Below, piece by piece: positions 1 to 8,270 of a DNA stretch of 64,000 nt. Numbering within the stretch: position 1 is the stretch's first letter; every line of letters starts with the position of its first letter. A program made the position numbers and the translations under genes. This DNA is from UBA966 sp046350355 (GTDB lineage: Bacteria; Planctomycetota; Phycisphaerae; Phycisphaerales; SM1A02). Location: assembly GCA_046350355.1 (NCBI GenBank), contig JAXMAN010000002.1, positions 372,001 through 436,000 of the forward strand, read 5' to 3'. The notes under the pieces are model-generated. The model did no database searches and was not told the DNA's origin. It saw only the letters and a program-made list of their open reading frames with translations.

Positions 1-57
1 AAATCCCCTTGGGGTCACTTGCCCCCGCGCGTTTCGGGGGCATTCTCCGGACTTCCC

Positions 58-1530
58 ATGCCCGTCACCAACCTGCATCGCATCGTCCCGGGAGCCTTCC
101 TTGCCTGCGCGCTCGTCGCGCCGGCGGAGGCCGCCGTCCGCTACGTGAACGCCTCGCTCGCCACCGGCGCCAACAACGGCACGAGCTGGGCCGACGCGTA
201 CCGCGGCGCGGGCGCGCTGCAGGCGGCGCTCACCGCGTCGGTCTCGGGGGACGAGCTCTGGGTCGCGGCGGGGACCTACCTGCCCTCCACCACCGGCGTG
301 CGCGCATCGAGCTTCACGCTCAAGACCGGCGTGGGCATCTACGGCGGCTTCGCCGGCACCGAGGCGACGCGCGACCAGCGCAACTGGAAGACCAACACCA
401 CCATCCTCTCCGGCGACCTGCTGGGCAACGACTCGGGCGCGAGCAACGTCGCCGAGAACAGCTACCACGTCGTCGTCGGCACGGGCGCGCTCGCCACGGG
501 GGTGCTGGACGGCTTCACGGTGCGCAGCGGCAATGCGAACCTCGCCTCGGGCAACAACGACAAGGGCGGCGGCATCCTCATCGTCTCCAGCGGCGCGCCG
601 ACGGTGCGCAACTGCATCTTCACCGCCAACCGCTGCACCTTCGGCGGCGGCGCGGGCTACATCTTCGCGGCGCAGGCGAACTTCACCGACTGCGAGTTCA
701 ACGACAACGTCGGTGGTTCCTTCGGCGGCGCCTTCGACACCAACGCCGTCACGAGCACCTTCACGCGCTGCGTCTTCCGCGGCAACACCGCCGCGCGCGC
801 GGGCGCCGTCGAGACCTACGGCGGCGGCAACACGACCTACACCAACTGCCTCTTCGTCGGCAACAGCGCCACCGGCAGCAACGCCGGCGGCGCGATCTGG
901 ATCGGCGTCAGCAGCAGCGTCGTCACGATGCGCTGCTGCACCGTCGCGGGCAACACCTCCACCTTCACCGGCGCGGGCGTGCAGACGACCTCGGGCGGCA
1001 TCGCGATCATCAGCAACAGCATCCTGTGGGGCAACTCCGGCGCGGGCGGGCTCGTGGCGGCGAACCAGGTCAACAACGGGGGCGGCACCAACAGCGTCTC
1101 CTACTCGGTCGTGCTCGGCGGCTTCTCCGGCACCGCGAACCTCAACGTCGACCCGAAGTTCACCAACGCCGCGGGCGGCGACTACTCGCTCGCCGCGGAT
1201 TCGCCCGCCATCGACGCGGGCAACAACGCCCTCGTGCTCGCGGGCACCACGACGGACCTCGCGGGCGCGCCGCGCTTCGTCGACATCGCCGACGTGGCGG
1301 ACACCGGCGCGGGCACCGCGCCGATCGTCGACCGCGGCGCCTACGAGCGCCAGGTCCCGCCGCCGCCCCCGTGCCCGGCCGACCTCAACGGCGACGGGCA
1401 GGTCAACGGTGCGGACCTCGGCGTGCTGCTGGGCAACTTCGGCGGCAGCGGTGTGGGCGACCTCGACCAGAACGGCATCGTCGACGGCGCCGACCTGGGC
1501 CGCCTGCTGGGCACCTGGGGCCCGTGCTGA
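58..1530 (+). CDS. secreted right-handed beta-helix protein with C-terminal dockerin-like module
   Basis: About 490 residues. I chose the ATG at 58 because it opens a clean signal peptide (residues 1-26, hydrophobic core ending in AEAA); an upstream TTG at 19 is in frame but adds a non-signal extension. The body is Gly/Asn/Thr-rich with repeated short strands such as TVRNCIFTANRC and TFTRCVFRGNTA, the pattern of parallel beta-helix surface proteins. A Pro-rich linker leads to two calcium-loop-like repeats (DLNGDGQVNGADLGVLLG and DLDQNGIVDGADLGRLLG) ending in GTWGPC. Planctomycetes use this module widely at the C-terminus of exported proteins. Its role here is unknown: it could be an adhesin or a carbohydrate-active surface protein, but I see no catalytic signature. 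It is followed 18 nt later by aroB, which is probably coincidental. The fold call is inference from repeat texture. Confidence 0.8.
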   Translation: MPVTNLHRIVPGAFLACALVAPAEAAVRYVNASLATGANNGTSWADAYRGAGALQAALTASVSGDELWVAAGTYLPSTTGVRASSFTLKTGVGIYGGFAGTEATRDQRNWKTNTTILSGDLLGNDSGASNVAENSYHVVVGTGALATGVLDGFTVRSGNANLASGNNDKGGGILIVSSGAPTVRNCIFTANRCTFGGGAGYIFAAQANFTDCEFNDNVGGSFGGAFDTNAVTSTFTRCVFRGNTAARAGAVETYGGGNTTYTNCLFVGNSATGSNAGGAIWIGVSSSVVTMRCCTVAGNTSTFTGAGVQTTSGGIAIISNSILWGNSGAGGLVAANQVNNGGGTNSVSYSVVLGGFSGTANLNVDPKFTNAAGGDYSLAADSPAIDAGNNALVLAGTTTDLAGAPRFVDIADVADTGAGTAPIVDRGAYERQVPPPPPCPADLNGDGQVNGADLGVLLGNFGGSGVGDLDQNGIVDGADLGRLLGTWGPC

Positions 1531-1548
1531 TTCGCTAGCCTGCGGGCG

Positions 1549-2700
1549 ATGCGCCCGCACGCGACCACCACCGTCCGCACGCCTTCCTGGCAGTACGCCG
1601 TGGAGACCGGGCGCGGCCTGCTGCGCCACGTCGGCGAGCGCATGGCCGCGGCGCAGCTTCGTCCCGCCGCCGCCGCGCTGGTCTGCGACGACGCCGTCGA
1701 GGCGACCGCGGGCGCCGCGGTGGACGCGTCCCTGCGCGCCGTCGGCGCGCGCACCGCGCGCATCGCGATGCAGGCGCGCGAGGACGCCAAGACCCTCGCC
1801 ACCGCAGGCGACCTCTGCGAGCGCCTCCTCGCCGACGGCTTCGACCGCGCGAGCGCGCTCGTCGCGGTCGGCGGCGGCGTGGTGGGGGATGTCGGCGGCT
1901 TCGTCGCCGCCACCTACATGCGCGGCCTCCCCTGCGTTCAGGCGCCGACGACGCTGCTGGCGATGGTCGACGCGAGCGTGGGGGGCAAGACCGCGGTCAA
2001 CCTCGTGCGCGCGGACGGGACCCTCGCCAAGAACCTCATCGGCGTCTTCCAGCAGCCGCGGCTGGTCGTCTGCGACCCCGAGGCGCTGGGCACGCTGCCG
2101 CCGCGCGAGCTGCGCTCGGGGCTGGCCGAGTGCGTGAAGCACGCGCTCATCGCCGACGAGCCGATGCTCGGCTGGATCGAGTCCAACGCCGACCCGCTGC
2201 TGGCGCACGATCCCGACGCGCTGGGCGAGCTGGTCGCGCGCAACGTCGCGATCAAGGCGTCCATCGTCGCGCAGGACGAGCGCGAGCAGGGGGTGCGCGC
2301 GCTCCTGAACCTGGGCCACACCTTCGCGCACGCGATCGAGTCGCTCCTGCACGGCGCCTGCACGCACGGCGAGGCGGTGGCGATCGGCACCGTCGCGGCG
2401 TGCCGGCTGGGCCGCGAGCTGGGGATCGCCGACGCCGCGCTGGAGTCGCGCGTGCGCGCGCTGCTCGAGCGCGTCGGGCTGCCGGTCGCGCTGCCGGCGG
2501 GCGCTGCCGCCCACCCGACCGCCGACGCGCTCCTTCACGCGATGGCCGCCGACAAGAAGAAGCGCGACGGAGCGCTGCGGCTCATCGTGCCCGCCGCGCC
2601 CGGCGATGTGCGCATCGTCGACGCCCCCGATCGCGCGGCGATCCTGCAGGCGTGGCGCGCGGTCGGCGCGCGCGAGGCCGCACAGACGGAACTGCGCTGA
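1549..2700 (+). CDS. aroB: 3-dehydroquinate synthase
   Basis: Second enzyme of the shikimate pathway: cytosolic, NAD- and divalent-metal-dependent, converting DAHP to 3-dehydroquinate. The 383 residues match the usual family length. The NAD-binding stretch AVGGGVVGDVGGF lies near residues 104-117, and DASVGGKTAVN follows near 142. The metal ligands are recognisable: Glu in SGLAECVKHAL near 194, His in NLGHTFAHAIE near 257 and His in CTHGEAVAIG near 274. A Lys/Arg-containing KKKRDG stretch near 341 is also typical. No other aro gene is in the window. The neighbours (a secreted protein before, a ParA gene 95 nt after) do not suggest a pathway operon. Confidence 0.97.
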   Translation: MRPHATTTVRTPSWQYAVETGRGLLRHVGERMAAAQLRPAAAALVCDDAVEATAGAAVDASLRAVGARTARIAMQAREDAKTLATAGDLCERLLADGFDRASALVAVGGGVVGDVGGFVAATYMRGLPCVQAPTTLLAMVDASVGGKTAVNLVRADGTLAKNLIGVFQQPRLVVCDPEALGTLPPRELRSGLAECVKHALIADEPMLGWIESNADPLLAHDPDALGELVARNVAIKASIVAQDEREQGVRALLNLGHTFAHAIESLLHGACTHGEAVAIGTVAACRLGRELGIADAALESRVRALLERVGLPVALPAGAAAHPTADALLHAMAADKKKRDGALRLIVPAAPGDVRIVDAPDRAAILQAWRAVGAREAAQTELR

Positions 2701-2795
2701 ACTTTCACTGGTGCAACGCGCGCAATCTCAAGCGCCGCGCGCGATGCGTCCGATGAGTCGAGGGCCGCGCTCCTGCGGCGCCTTCGGACGCACGG

Positions 2796-3872
2796 ATGCG
2801 CACACTCGCGATCGTCAACCAGAAGGGCGGCTGCGGCAAGACGACCACCGCGATCAACCTCGCGGCGGCGCTCGCCGAACAGGGCTCGCGCGTGCTCGTC
2901 GTGGACATGGACCCGCAGGGCCATTGCGCCGCGGGCCTGGGGGTCCCCGACGCGCGGATCGAATTCGGCATGGCGCAGGCGCTTCTCTGCGAGCCTCCGG
3001 GCGGCAGCGACCCCATGAGCTGGCTCTGGGAGTGCGCCCGCGGCGTGCGCCTGGCACCCAGCACCGTGGCGCTGGCGGGCCTGGAGAGCGCGCGGGGCGG
3101 TCTCGCGTGCCTCTCCGACCGCGACCGGCGGCTCGCGCGGATGCTCGAGCGCGTCGCGCGCCACTTCGACTGGTGCGTCATCGACTGCCCGCCGACCATC
3201 GGCTACCTGACCTTCAACGCCCTGCGCGCCGCCGACGAGGCGATCGTCCCCGTCGAGACCGGCTACTTCGCCCTCATGGGCGCGCAGCGCCAGCTCGCCA
3301 CCGTCGAGGCGCTCGTCAAGCAGGTGGGGCGCGCGCTCCCGGTCCGGCTGGTCCCGACGCTCCACCGCGACGGCAGCCAGCTCTCGGGCGACATCCTGGG
3401 CGCGCTGCAGCGCCGCTTCGGCGCGCAGGTCTCGCCCGCGCCCGTGCGCGACCACGAGGTGCTGCGCGAGGCCGCGAGCCTGGGCCAGAGCGTCGTCGAG
3501 TTCGCCCCCGGCAGCGGGGCGCACGAGGATTTCCGCGCGCTCGCGGTCTGGATCGCGCAGGCGCCGCCCACGCCCGCGCCGCTGGTCCCGCCCGGCGGAT
3601 CGGCGGCCCCCGGCGGCGCCGCGACCCCGGGAACGCTCGGGCAGCCGGCGCCCGGCGCGCCGGTCCATTCCGCGGAGGCGGTCGAGACGGGGGCGACCGC
3701 GCTGGAGGTGTACGTTTCCGAGGCGGCGGCCGCACTGCTGCGCGACGGGCGCGGGTATGGTGCGGGTCCGGACGCAGGCCATGGACGCGCGGCGGAGCTC
3801 GCGCAGCGCATGCGACTTTCCGGATCGCCTGGCGCCGGCCGCGCGCAGGGTGGGTCGGAGCCGACCGACTGA
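2796..3872 (+). CDS. ParA/Soj-family ATPase (orphan)
   Basis: A deviant Walker ATPase of the ParA family. Such proteins bind DNA or membrane as ATP dimers and position chromosomes, plasmids or protein assemblies. Residues 1-18 carry the signature: VNQKGGCGKTTTAIN has the P-loop with Lys10 as the deviant lysine and Lys15 as the Walker lysine. VVDMDPQGH (about 35-43) and VIDCPPTIGYLTFNAL (about 128) are the A' and Walker B regions. The ATPase domain ends near residue 265, followed by a roughly 90-residue Gly/Pro/Ala-rich tail. No parB, parS-like array or origin gene is adjacent, so a chromosome-partitioning role is not supported here. The next gene, 55 nt on, looks like a ParA fold without a P-loop, which suggests a pair acting together. 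Confidence 0.93.
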   Translation: MRTLAIVNQKGGCGKTTTAINLAAALAEQGSRVLVVDMDPQGHCAAGLGVPDARIEFGMAQALLCEPPGGSDPMSWLWECARGVRLAPSTVALAGLESARGGLACLSDRDRRLARMLERVARHFDWCVIDCPPTIGYLTFNALRAADEAIVPVETGYFALMGAQRQLATVEALVKQVGRALPVRLVPTLHRDGSQLSGDILGALQRRFGAQVSPAPVRDHEVLREAASLGQSVVEFAPGSGAHEDFRALAVWIAQAPPTPAPLVPPGGSAAPGGAATPGTLGQPAPGAPVHSAEAVETGATALEVYVSEAAAALLRDGRGYGAGPDAGHGRAAELAQRMRLSGSPGAGRAQGGSEPTD

Positions 3873-3927
3873 CCCGACGCGCAACCGGCGCGATCGCCTC
3901 GTGCTGCGGAGCAGCTTTGGAGTGACG

Positions 3928-5247
3928 ATGAGTTCCCACGGTGACGCGTTTGGCAGTCTGGCGGCGCTCTTCACCTCTGGATCCACGGAGCCGGGCGGCG
4001 CGGGTGCGGCAGGAGCCGCGCACGATGCGCCCTCGCTTCCCTTCGGTCCGGTGGTGACGGTCCTCGTGGGCAACCTTCCCGTGATGGCGGGGCTGTGGAC
4101 GACGCAGTTCGCCGACGCGGTCGCGCGCCGCAGCGGGCCGACGTGCCTCGTGCGCTACGAGCGCGGCGATGTCACGCTCGAGCTGCTGCACGCCGACGGA
4201 CGACAGCTCCCGCCCCCGGGTCCCGGCGCGATCGAGCGCTGGCTGCCGCGCGGCGCGACGAGCGTGCGCCGCTGGATCGTCTGCCTCCCGGCGGAGACGC
4301 CCGCGGCGGAAGTGCTCGCCGGCGGCACCGAGGTCCTGCTGATGACCGGCGGCGACGAGGCGGCGGTCACTGGCGCGTACCTGCGCCTGAAGCACCTCGC
4401 CGAGGAGTCGATGCAGCGCGGCGCGCCGATGGAGCGCGTGGGCGTCGTGCTCGTGGGCGCCTCGCCCGAGCAGGCGGAGCTCGCCGCGGCGCGGCTGAGC
4501 GAAGCCGCGCGCTCCTTCCTGGGGATCGAGACCGAGATCGTCGCGCGCCTGCCGCGCCTGGAGCGCGTGGAGTCGAGCGCGCGCGCCACCTACGCCGCGC
4601 AGGAGTGCCCGGCCTTCGCGGCCTTCATGCCCGCGCTCGCCCGCGCGCGCGAGGAGATGTCGCACCGCTTCGACCGGGAGCTGCAGTCGACGCCGACCGC
4701 CGCGCCGGCGATGCCCGCGCCGACGGTGGCGCACGCCGCGCCCGCGCCGTCGATGCCCGCGCCCGCGCCGGCCACACCCGCGATGCCGCATGTCGCGCCC
4801 GCGCCCGCGGTGCACGCGCCCGCGACCCCCGCGCCCACGCCCGCCCCGCGCGCCGTCGCCGCGGACGCCTCTCCCGCGCCCGCGCGCCTCGTGCCGCTGC
4901 TCGCGGGCCTGCGCCCGCTGGGCATCAGCGCGCCGGTCGCGCCCGAGATCGAGCTCGCGCTCGATCCCGCCAACCGCCTCCACATCGTCGGCCGCGCGGA
5001 CCAGCTCGCGCGCGTGCGCACCGTGCGCCACTGGGCGCTCGTGCACCGCGAGCTCCTGGGCCTCGCCTTCCCCGACCTGCGCGGCAGCTTCGAGGTGCGC
5101 GAGCGCCTGCTGCTCACCGACGCGCGCGAGGCGATCCCGCTCCACGGCACCGGCGTGCTGCTGGACCTGCTCGTCACCGCCGCGACGCCCGCCGGTCCGG
5201 TGCAGGTCGTCGTGCCGCTGAACGATCCCGCGACCGCGGGCGCCTGA
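3928..5247 (+). CDS. P-loop-less ParA/MinD-like protein, function unknown
   Basis: About 439 residues. The ATG at 3928 is preceded by GGAG; in-frame codons further upstream overlap parA and look non-coding. The N-terminal half reads like a MinD/FlhG fold. VVTVLVGNLPVMAGLWTTQFA sits where the P-loop strand and loop should be but has no GK[T/S]. LVRYERGDVTLELL resembles the DxD/Walker A' strand, and VGVVLVGASPEQAELAAARL followed by IVARLPRLERVESSA resembles the closing strands of FlhG-type proteins. An Ala/Pro linker (about residues 255-310) leads to a C-terminal globular part of about 120 residues that I do not recognise. The close spacing after the ParA gene suggests co-expression. This could be a regulatory, non-hydrolysing partner of the upstream ParA; the fold assignment is inference. 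Confidence 0.7.
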   Translation: MSSHGDAFGSLAALFTSGSTEPGGAGAAGAAHDAPSLPFGPVVTVLVGNLPVMAGLWTTQFADAVARRSGPTCLVRYERGDVTLELLHADGRQLPPPGPGAIERWLPRGATSVRRWIVCLPAETPAAEVLAGGTEVLLMTGGDEAAVTGAYLRLKHLAEESMQRGAPMERVGVVLVGASPEQAELAAARLSEAARSFLGIETEIVARLPRLERVESSARATYAAQECPAFAAFMPALARAREEMSHRFDRELQSTPTAAPAMPAPTVAHAAPAPSMPAPAPATPAMPHVAPAPAVHAPATPAPTPAPRAVAADASPAPARLVPLLAGLRPLGISAPVAPEIELALDPANRLHIVGRADQLARVRTVRHWALVHRELLGLAFPDLRGSFEVRERLLLTDAREAIPLHGTGVLLDLLVTAATPAGPVQVVVPLNDPATAGA

Positions 5248-5266
5248 CGGCCGCGCGCATCGCCAC

Positions 5267-6328
5267 TCACGCCGCCGTGGTCGGCGCGCGCTCGGGCAGC
5301 GCCGCGCGCAGCACCCGCATCCAGTTGCCGTGCGCGAAGCCCGCGATCTCGCCCGCGCTCCAGCCGCGGCGCGCGAGCCCCTGCGCCAGCGATCCCAGCT
5401 CCTCCGGCCGCTGGCAGCCGGTGGGCGCCTCGGCGGGGGTGAAGCCGCCGTCGAAGTCGCTGCCCAGCACGAGCCGGTCGCGCCCCACGAGCGTCGCGTA
5501 GTGGCCGACATGCGCGAGCGCGTCCTCGACCGTCGAGGGACGGCCGCTCGCCAGGAACTTCTGGTAGAGCGCGAGCCCGATGACGCCGTCGCGCACCGCG
5601 ATCGCGCATGCCTGCGCGTCGGTGAGGTGGCGCTCGCTCGGATCCAGCAGCGCCTGCGCGTTCGAGTGCGTCGCCACGATGCGCCTGGCCGTCGCGGCGC
5701 AGAGGCCGTCGAAGGCCGCGCGGCTGAGGTGGCTCGCGTCGTGCAGGATGCCCAGCGCGTCGAAGTGCTGCGCGAGCGCGCGCCCCATCGCCGTGAGCGG
5801 TCCGCCCGTGCCGTTGCCGCCCGCGTAGCGCGAGCCGCGCGCCCAGGTCATGCCGACGACGCGCACGCCGCGCTCGAACCACCAGCCCGCCTCCTCGGGC
5901 GTGCGGATCGGATCCGCGCCCTCCATGAGGATGACGAGTCCCGGCGGCGCGTCCGGCGCCGCGCCCGCGCACGCCTCCAGGTCCGCGCGCGTGCGCACGA
6001 TGCGCAGCGCGCCCGCGCGCTCGAGCCCGTGGTAGATCGCAAGCTGGCGCGCGCCGGCGGCGTGCGCGCCCTCGAGATCGTCGTGGTCGCGGTAGCCCCA
6101 GGGCTGCGCGGCGGCCTCCTCCCCCAGCTCGGTGAAGATCGTCCCGAGGAAGATCCGCACGCGGCCACGCGCGAGCGCGGGCAGGCTGATGCCGCGGACC
6201 GCGCGATCGGGCGCCTCCTGCGCGATGCGCGGACCGACCTGGTCCAGGTAGGCCAGGTCGAGGTGGCCGTCGATCCACCAGGGGGCGTCTGCGGGGCCGA
6301 AAGCGGGGGTCGGAGCGGTCGGGACCAT
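5267..6328 (-). CDS. membrane-dipeptidase-family (peptidase M19) hydrolase
   Basis: About 353 residues. I chose the ATG at 6328 because it places the family N-terminus, WIDGHLDLAYL, at residues 18-28, and because an upstream TTG at 6403 would overlap the divergent gene starting at 6384. M19 enzymes are zinc dipeptidases that cleave dipeptides, including D-amino-acid-containing or dehydro-dipeptides. Visible signatures are His22 and Asp24 (the HxD metal pair), LMEGADPIRTPEEA carrying the bridging Glu, GMTWARGSRYAGGN, the His-bearing LHDASHLS, ATHSNA and LGSDFDGG. No signal peptide is evident, so the enzyme is probably cytosolic. Its start lies 55 nt from the divergent DUF2752 gene, so the two promoters share this gap. 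The substrate cannot be read from sequence. Confidence 0.9.
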   Translation of the reverse strand: MVPTAPTPAFGPADAPWWIDGHLDLAYLDQVGPRIAQEAPDRAVRGISLPALARGRVRIFLGTIFTELGEEAAAQPWGYRDHDDLEGAHAAGARQLAIYHGLERAGALRIVRTRADLEACAGAAPDAPPGLVILMEGADPIRTPEEAGWWFERGVRVVGMTWARGSRYAGGNGTGGPLTAMGRALAQHFDALGILHDASHLSRAAFDGLCAATARRIVATHSNAQALLDPSERHLTDAQACAIAVRDGVIGLALYQKFLASGRPSTVEDALAHVGHYATLVGRDRLVLGSDFDGGFTPAEAPTGCQRPEELGSLAQGLARRGWSAGEIAGFAHGNWMRVLRAALPERAPTTAA

Positions 6329-6383
6329 CGGCGGGGGAGGGTACGCTGTCCCCCTTGCGAATCGGCCCGCGGCCCGCCCCACG

Positions 6384-6875
6384 ATGACCGTCCTTCCCGC
6401 CATCCCTCAGGTGCCCCCCGCGACGCCGGCGCGCGCCACGCGCGGCGAGCGCATCGTCGCCGCCGGACTGGCGCTCGGCGCGGCCACCGTCCTGGGGATC
6501 GCCGCCAGCCTGCAGCCCAGCGCCAACGGCGTCGGCACCCACCAGGCGCTCGGCCTGGCGCCCTGCACCTGGGTCTCGAGCTTCGGGATGCCCTGTCCCT
6601 CCTGCGGCTTCACGACCGCCTTCTCCCACGCGGCGCATGGCAGCCTCTGGACGGCGGCGCGCGTACAACCCATGGGCGCGCTGCTGGCGCTGCTGACCGC
6701 GGCGACGCTCGTCGTCGGCGCCTTCGTCGCCCTGACCGGCTCGCGCGTCGGCCATGAGCTCGGCGCGCGCGTCACCCCCCGCACGATGCTGGTCCTGGCC
6801 TGCATCGGCCTGGCCGCCTGGGGGTACAAGATCGCCCTGATGCGCGGCGCCCTCCCGCCGCTGGAGCCCCGATGA
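6384..6875 (+). CDS. DUF2752-family membrane protein
   Basis: A 163-residue integral membrane protein with three apparent hydrophobic segments (about residues 25-42, 93-115 and 133-150). The family hallmark is the Cys-x-x-Cys block PCPSCGFTTAF at about residues 70-80 (Cys71 and Cys74), preceded by LAPCTW. DUF2752 proteins are small and widespread in Bacteroidetes and Planctomycetes, with no established biochemical role. The stop overlaps the start of the next gene (ATGA at 6872), so it is translationally coupled to the lipoprotein genes after it and probably shares one transcript with them through 9325. Confidence 0.85.
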   Translation: MTVLPAIPQVPPATPARATRGERIVAAGLALGAATVLGIAASLQPSANGVGTHQALGLAPCTWVSSFGMPCPSCGFTTAFSHAAHGSLWTAARVQPMGALLALLTAATLVVGAFVALTGSRVGHELGARVTPRTMLVLACIGLAAWGYKIALMRGALPPLEPR

Positions 6876-7543
6876 TCCGACCCCGCCACGCCCTCCTGCT
6901 CTTCGCCGCGCTCGCGCTGCCGCACGCGCTCGCCGGGTGCGGCGTCTTCGGCATCGCCTCCAAGGTGGGCGAGGCGATCGAGTCGGAGAAGCAGGTCGAG
7001 GTGCTCGCGAAGTACCGCGGCCTGGAGAACAAGACGGTCGCCGTCGTCGTCAACGCCGACCGCGGCGTCCTGTACGAGTACCCCACGGTCGTCCCCAACG
7101 TGGCCGGCAACGTCGCCGCGGCGGTGAAGGTCCATGTCAGCGGCGTGCAGGTCCTGGACTGGCGCGCCTCGCTCGACTGGTGCTACCGCACGCCGAGCTG
7201 GTCGACCCTGCCGCTGGGCCAGATCGCCGAGGACCTGGGCGTCGACCGCGTCATCTACGTCGACCTCTACGAGTTCCGCCTGAATCCCCCCGGCAACCGC
7301 TTCATCTGGGAGGGCATGGCGGGCGCGAACGTGGGCATCATCGAGCGCGACTCGGTCGATCCCGACAGCTTCGCCGAGGAGTACGACATCAAGGTGAACT
7401 TCCCCGACGTCAAGGACCTCGCGCGCGAGAGCGCCCGCGAGCAGGACATCCAGATCGGCCTGGTCGCGCGCTTCACGCAGACCACGGGCAAGCTCTTCTA
7501 CGACCACCTCGAAGCCAAGTACCCGGACAAGAAGGTCAAGTGA
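6872..7543 (+). CDS. lipoprotein of unknown function, first of a related pair
   Basis: 223 residues. A lipoprotein signal peptide ends in the lipobox LAGC (Cys23), so the mature protein should be membrane-anchored outside the cytoplasm. The mature part contains a strand-like KTVAVVVNAD, a helical region, then QIAEDLGVDRVIYVDLYEF and, near the end, FTQTTGKLFYDHLEAKYP. The same order of elements recurs in the next gene, so the two look like diverged tandem duplicates. The start overlaps the DUF2752 stop by 4 nt. I do not recognise a family. The layout, an alpha/beta domain that senses or binds something at the envelope, resembles small outer-membrane accessory lipoproteins, but that is only a guess. 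Confidence 0.8.
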   Translation: MIRPRHALLLFAALALPHALAGCGVFGIASKVGEAIESEKQVEVLAKYRGLENKTVAVVVNADRGVLYEYPTVVPNVAGNVAAAVKVHVSGVQVLDWRASLDWCYRTPSWSTLPLGQIAEDLGVDRVIYVDLYEFRLNPPGNRFIWEGMAGANVGIIERDSVDPDSFAEEYDIKVNFPDVKDLARESAREQDIQIGLVARFTQTTGKLFYDHLEAKYPDKKVK

Positions 7544-7571
7544 CGCGCGTCGCGTCCGCCAGGAGGCATCC

Positions 7572-8270
7572 ATGCAGCGTCCCCGACTCCAGTCCCATGC
7601 CGTTGCCGCGCTCGTGTGCGCCGCGGGTGCCGCGCTGGCGCTGCCGGGCGGCGGATGCAACTACGTGACTCCCGCGATGTGGATCGCGCAGGGCCCCGGC
7701 AAGAAGCCCGCGGAGTTCACGCTTCCCATCGACAAGAAGACCGTCGTCTTCGTCGACGACCGCAAGAACACGATCAACCGCCTGCAGCTGCGCTCGGCGC
7801 TCGCCGACGACGTCGGGCAGACGATCCGGTCGCTCAACCTCGTGAACGAGGTGGTCAGCGGCCGCGAGCTCATCGCCTACGTGCGCCGCAACGAGACCTC
7901 GAGCAAGCGCGTCTCGATCGAGGAGCTCGGACGCTCGGTCGGCGCGGATGTCGTCATCTACATCGAGATGACGCAGTTCACGCTCGCGCCCGACGGGGCG
8001 ACCCCCAAGCCCACCGCGAGCGCGCTGGTCAAGGTCGTCGACGTGAAGGAGCGCACGCGCCTCTTCCCGCCCGCGGGCGCCGGCGACCACGACGGCTACG
8101 AGGTGACCGCCGAGATGGACGCGCTCTCGCTGGACGCGTACCGCACCTCCGCCGCGCGCCGCAAGACCGAGGACGCGCTGGAGAAGCGCCTGGCGGACCA
8201 GATCACGCGGCTCTTCTACGACCACGAGCCCAAGGGCTTCGGCAAGGGCGTCTCGCACATGGAGGGATGA
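7572..8270 (+). CDS. lipoprotein of unknown function, second of the pair
   Basis: 232 residues with a good ribosome site (AGGAGG at 7561-7566, 5 nt before the ATG). The N-terminus is hydrophobic with a Cys at residue 29 in the context LPGGGC, an acceptable but not perfect lipobox. The body parallels the previous gene: KTVVFVDDRKNTINRL opposite KTVAVVVNADRG, ELGRSVGADVVIYIEMTQF opposite QIAEDLGVDRVIYVDLYEF, and ITRLFYDHEPKGFGK opposite GKLFYDHLEAKYPDKK. This supports an old tandem duplication. Its last codons overlap the start of the next gene (ATGA at 8267). Function is unknown; the pairing suggests the two lipoproteins act as a complex or on similar ligands. Confidence 0.8.
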   Translation: MQRPRLQSHAVAALVCAAGAALALPGGGCNYVTPAMWIAQGPGKKPAEFTLPIDKKTVVFVDDRKNTINRLQLRSALADDVGQTIRSLNLVNEVVSGRELIAYVRRNETSSKRVSIEELGRSVGADVVIYIEMTQFTLAPDGATPKPTASALVKVVDVKERTRLFPPAGAGDHDGYEVTAEMDALSLDAYRTSAARRKTEDALEKRLADQITRLFYDHEPKGFGKGVSHMEG

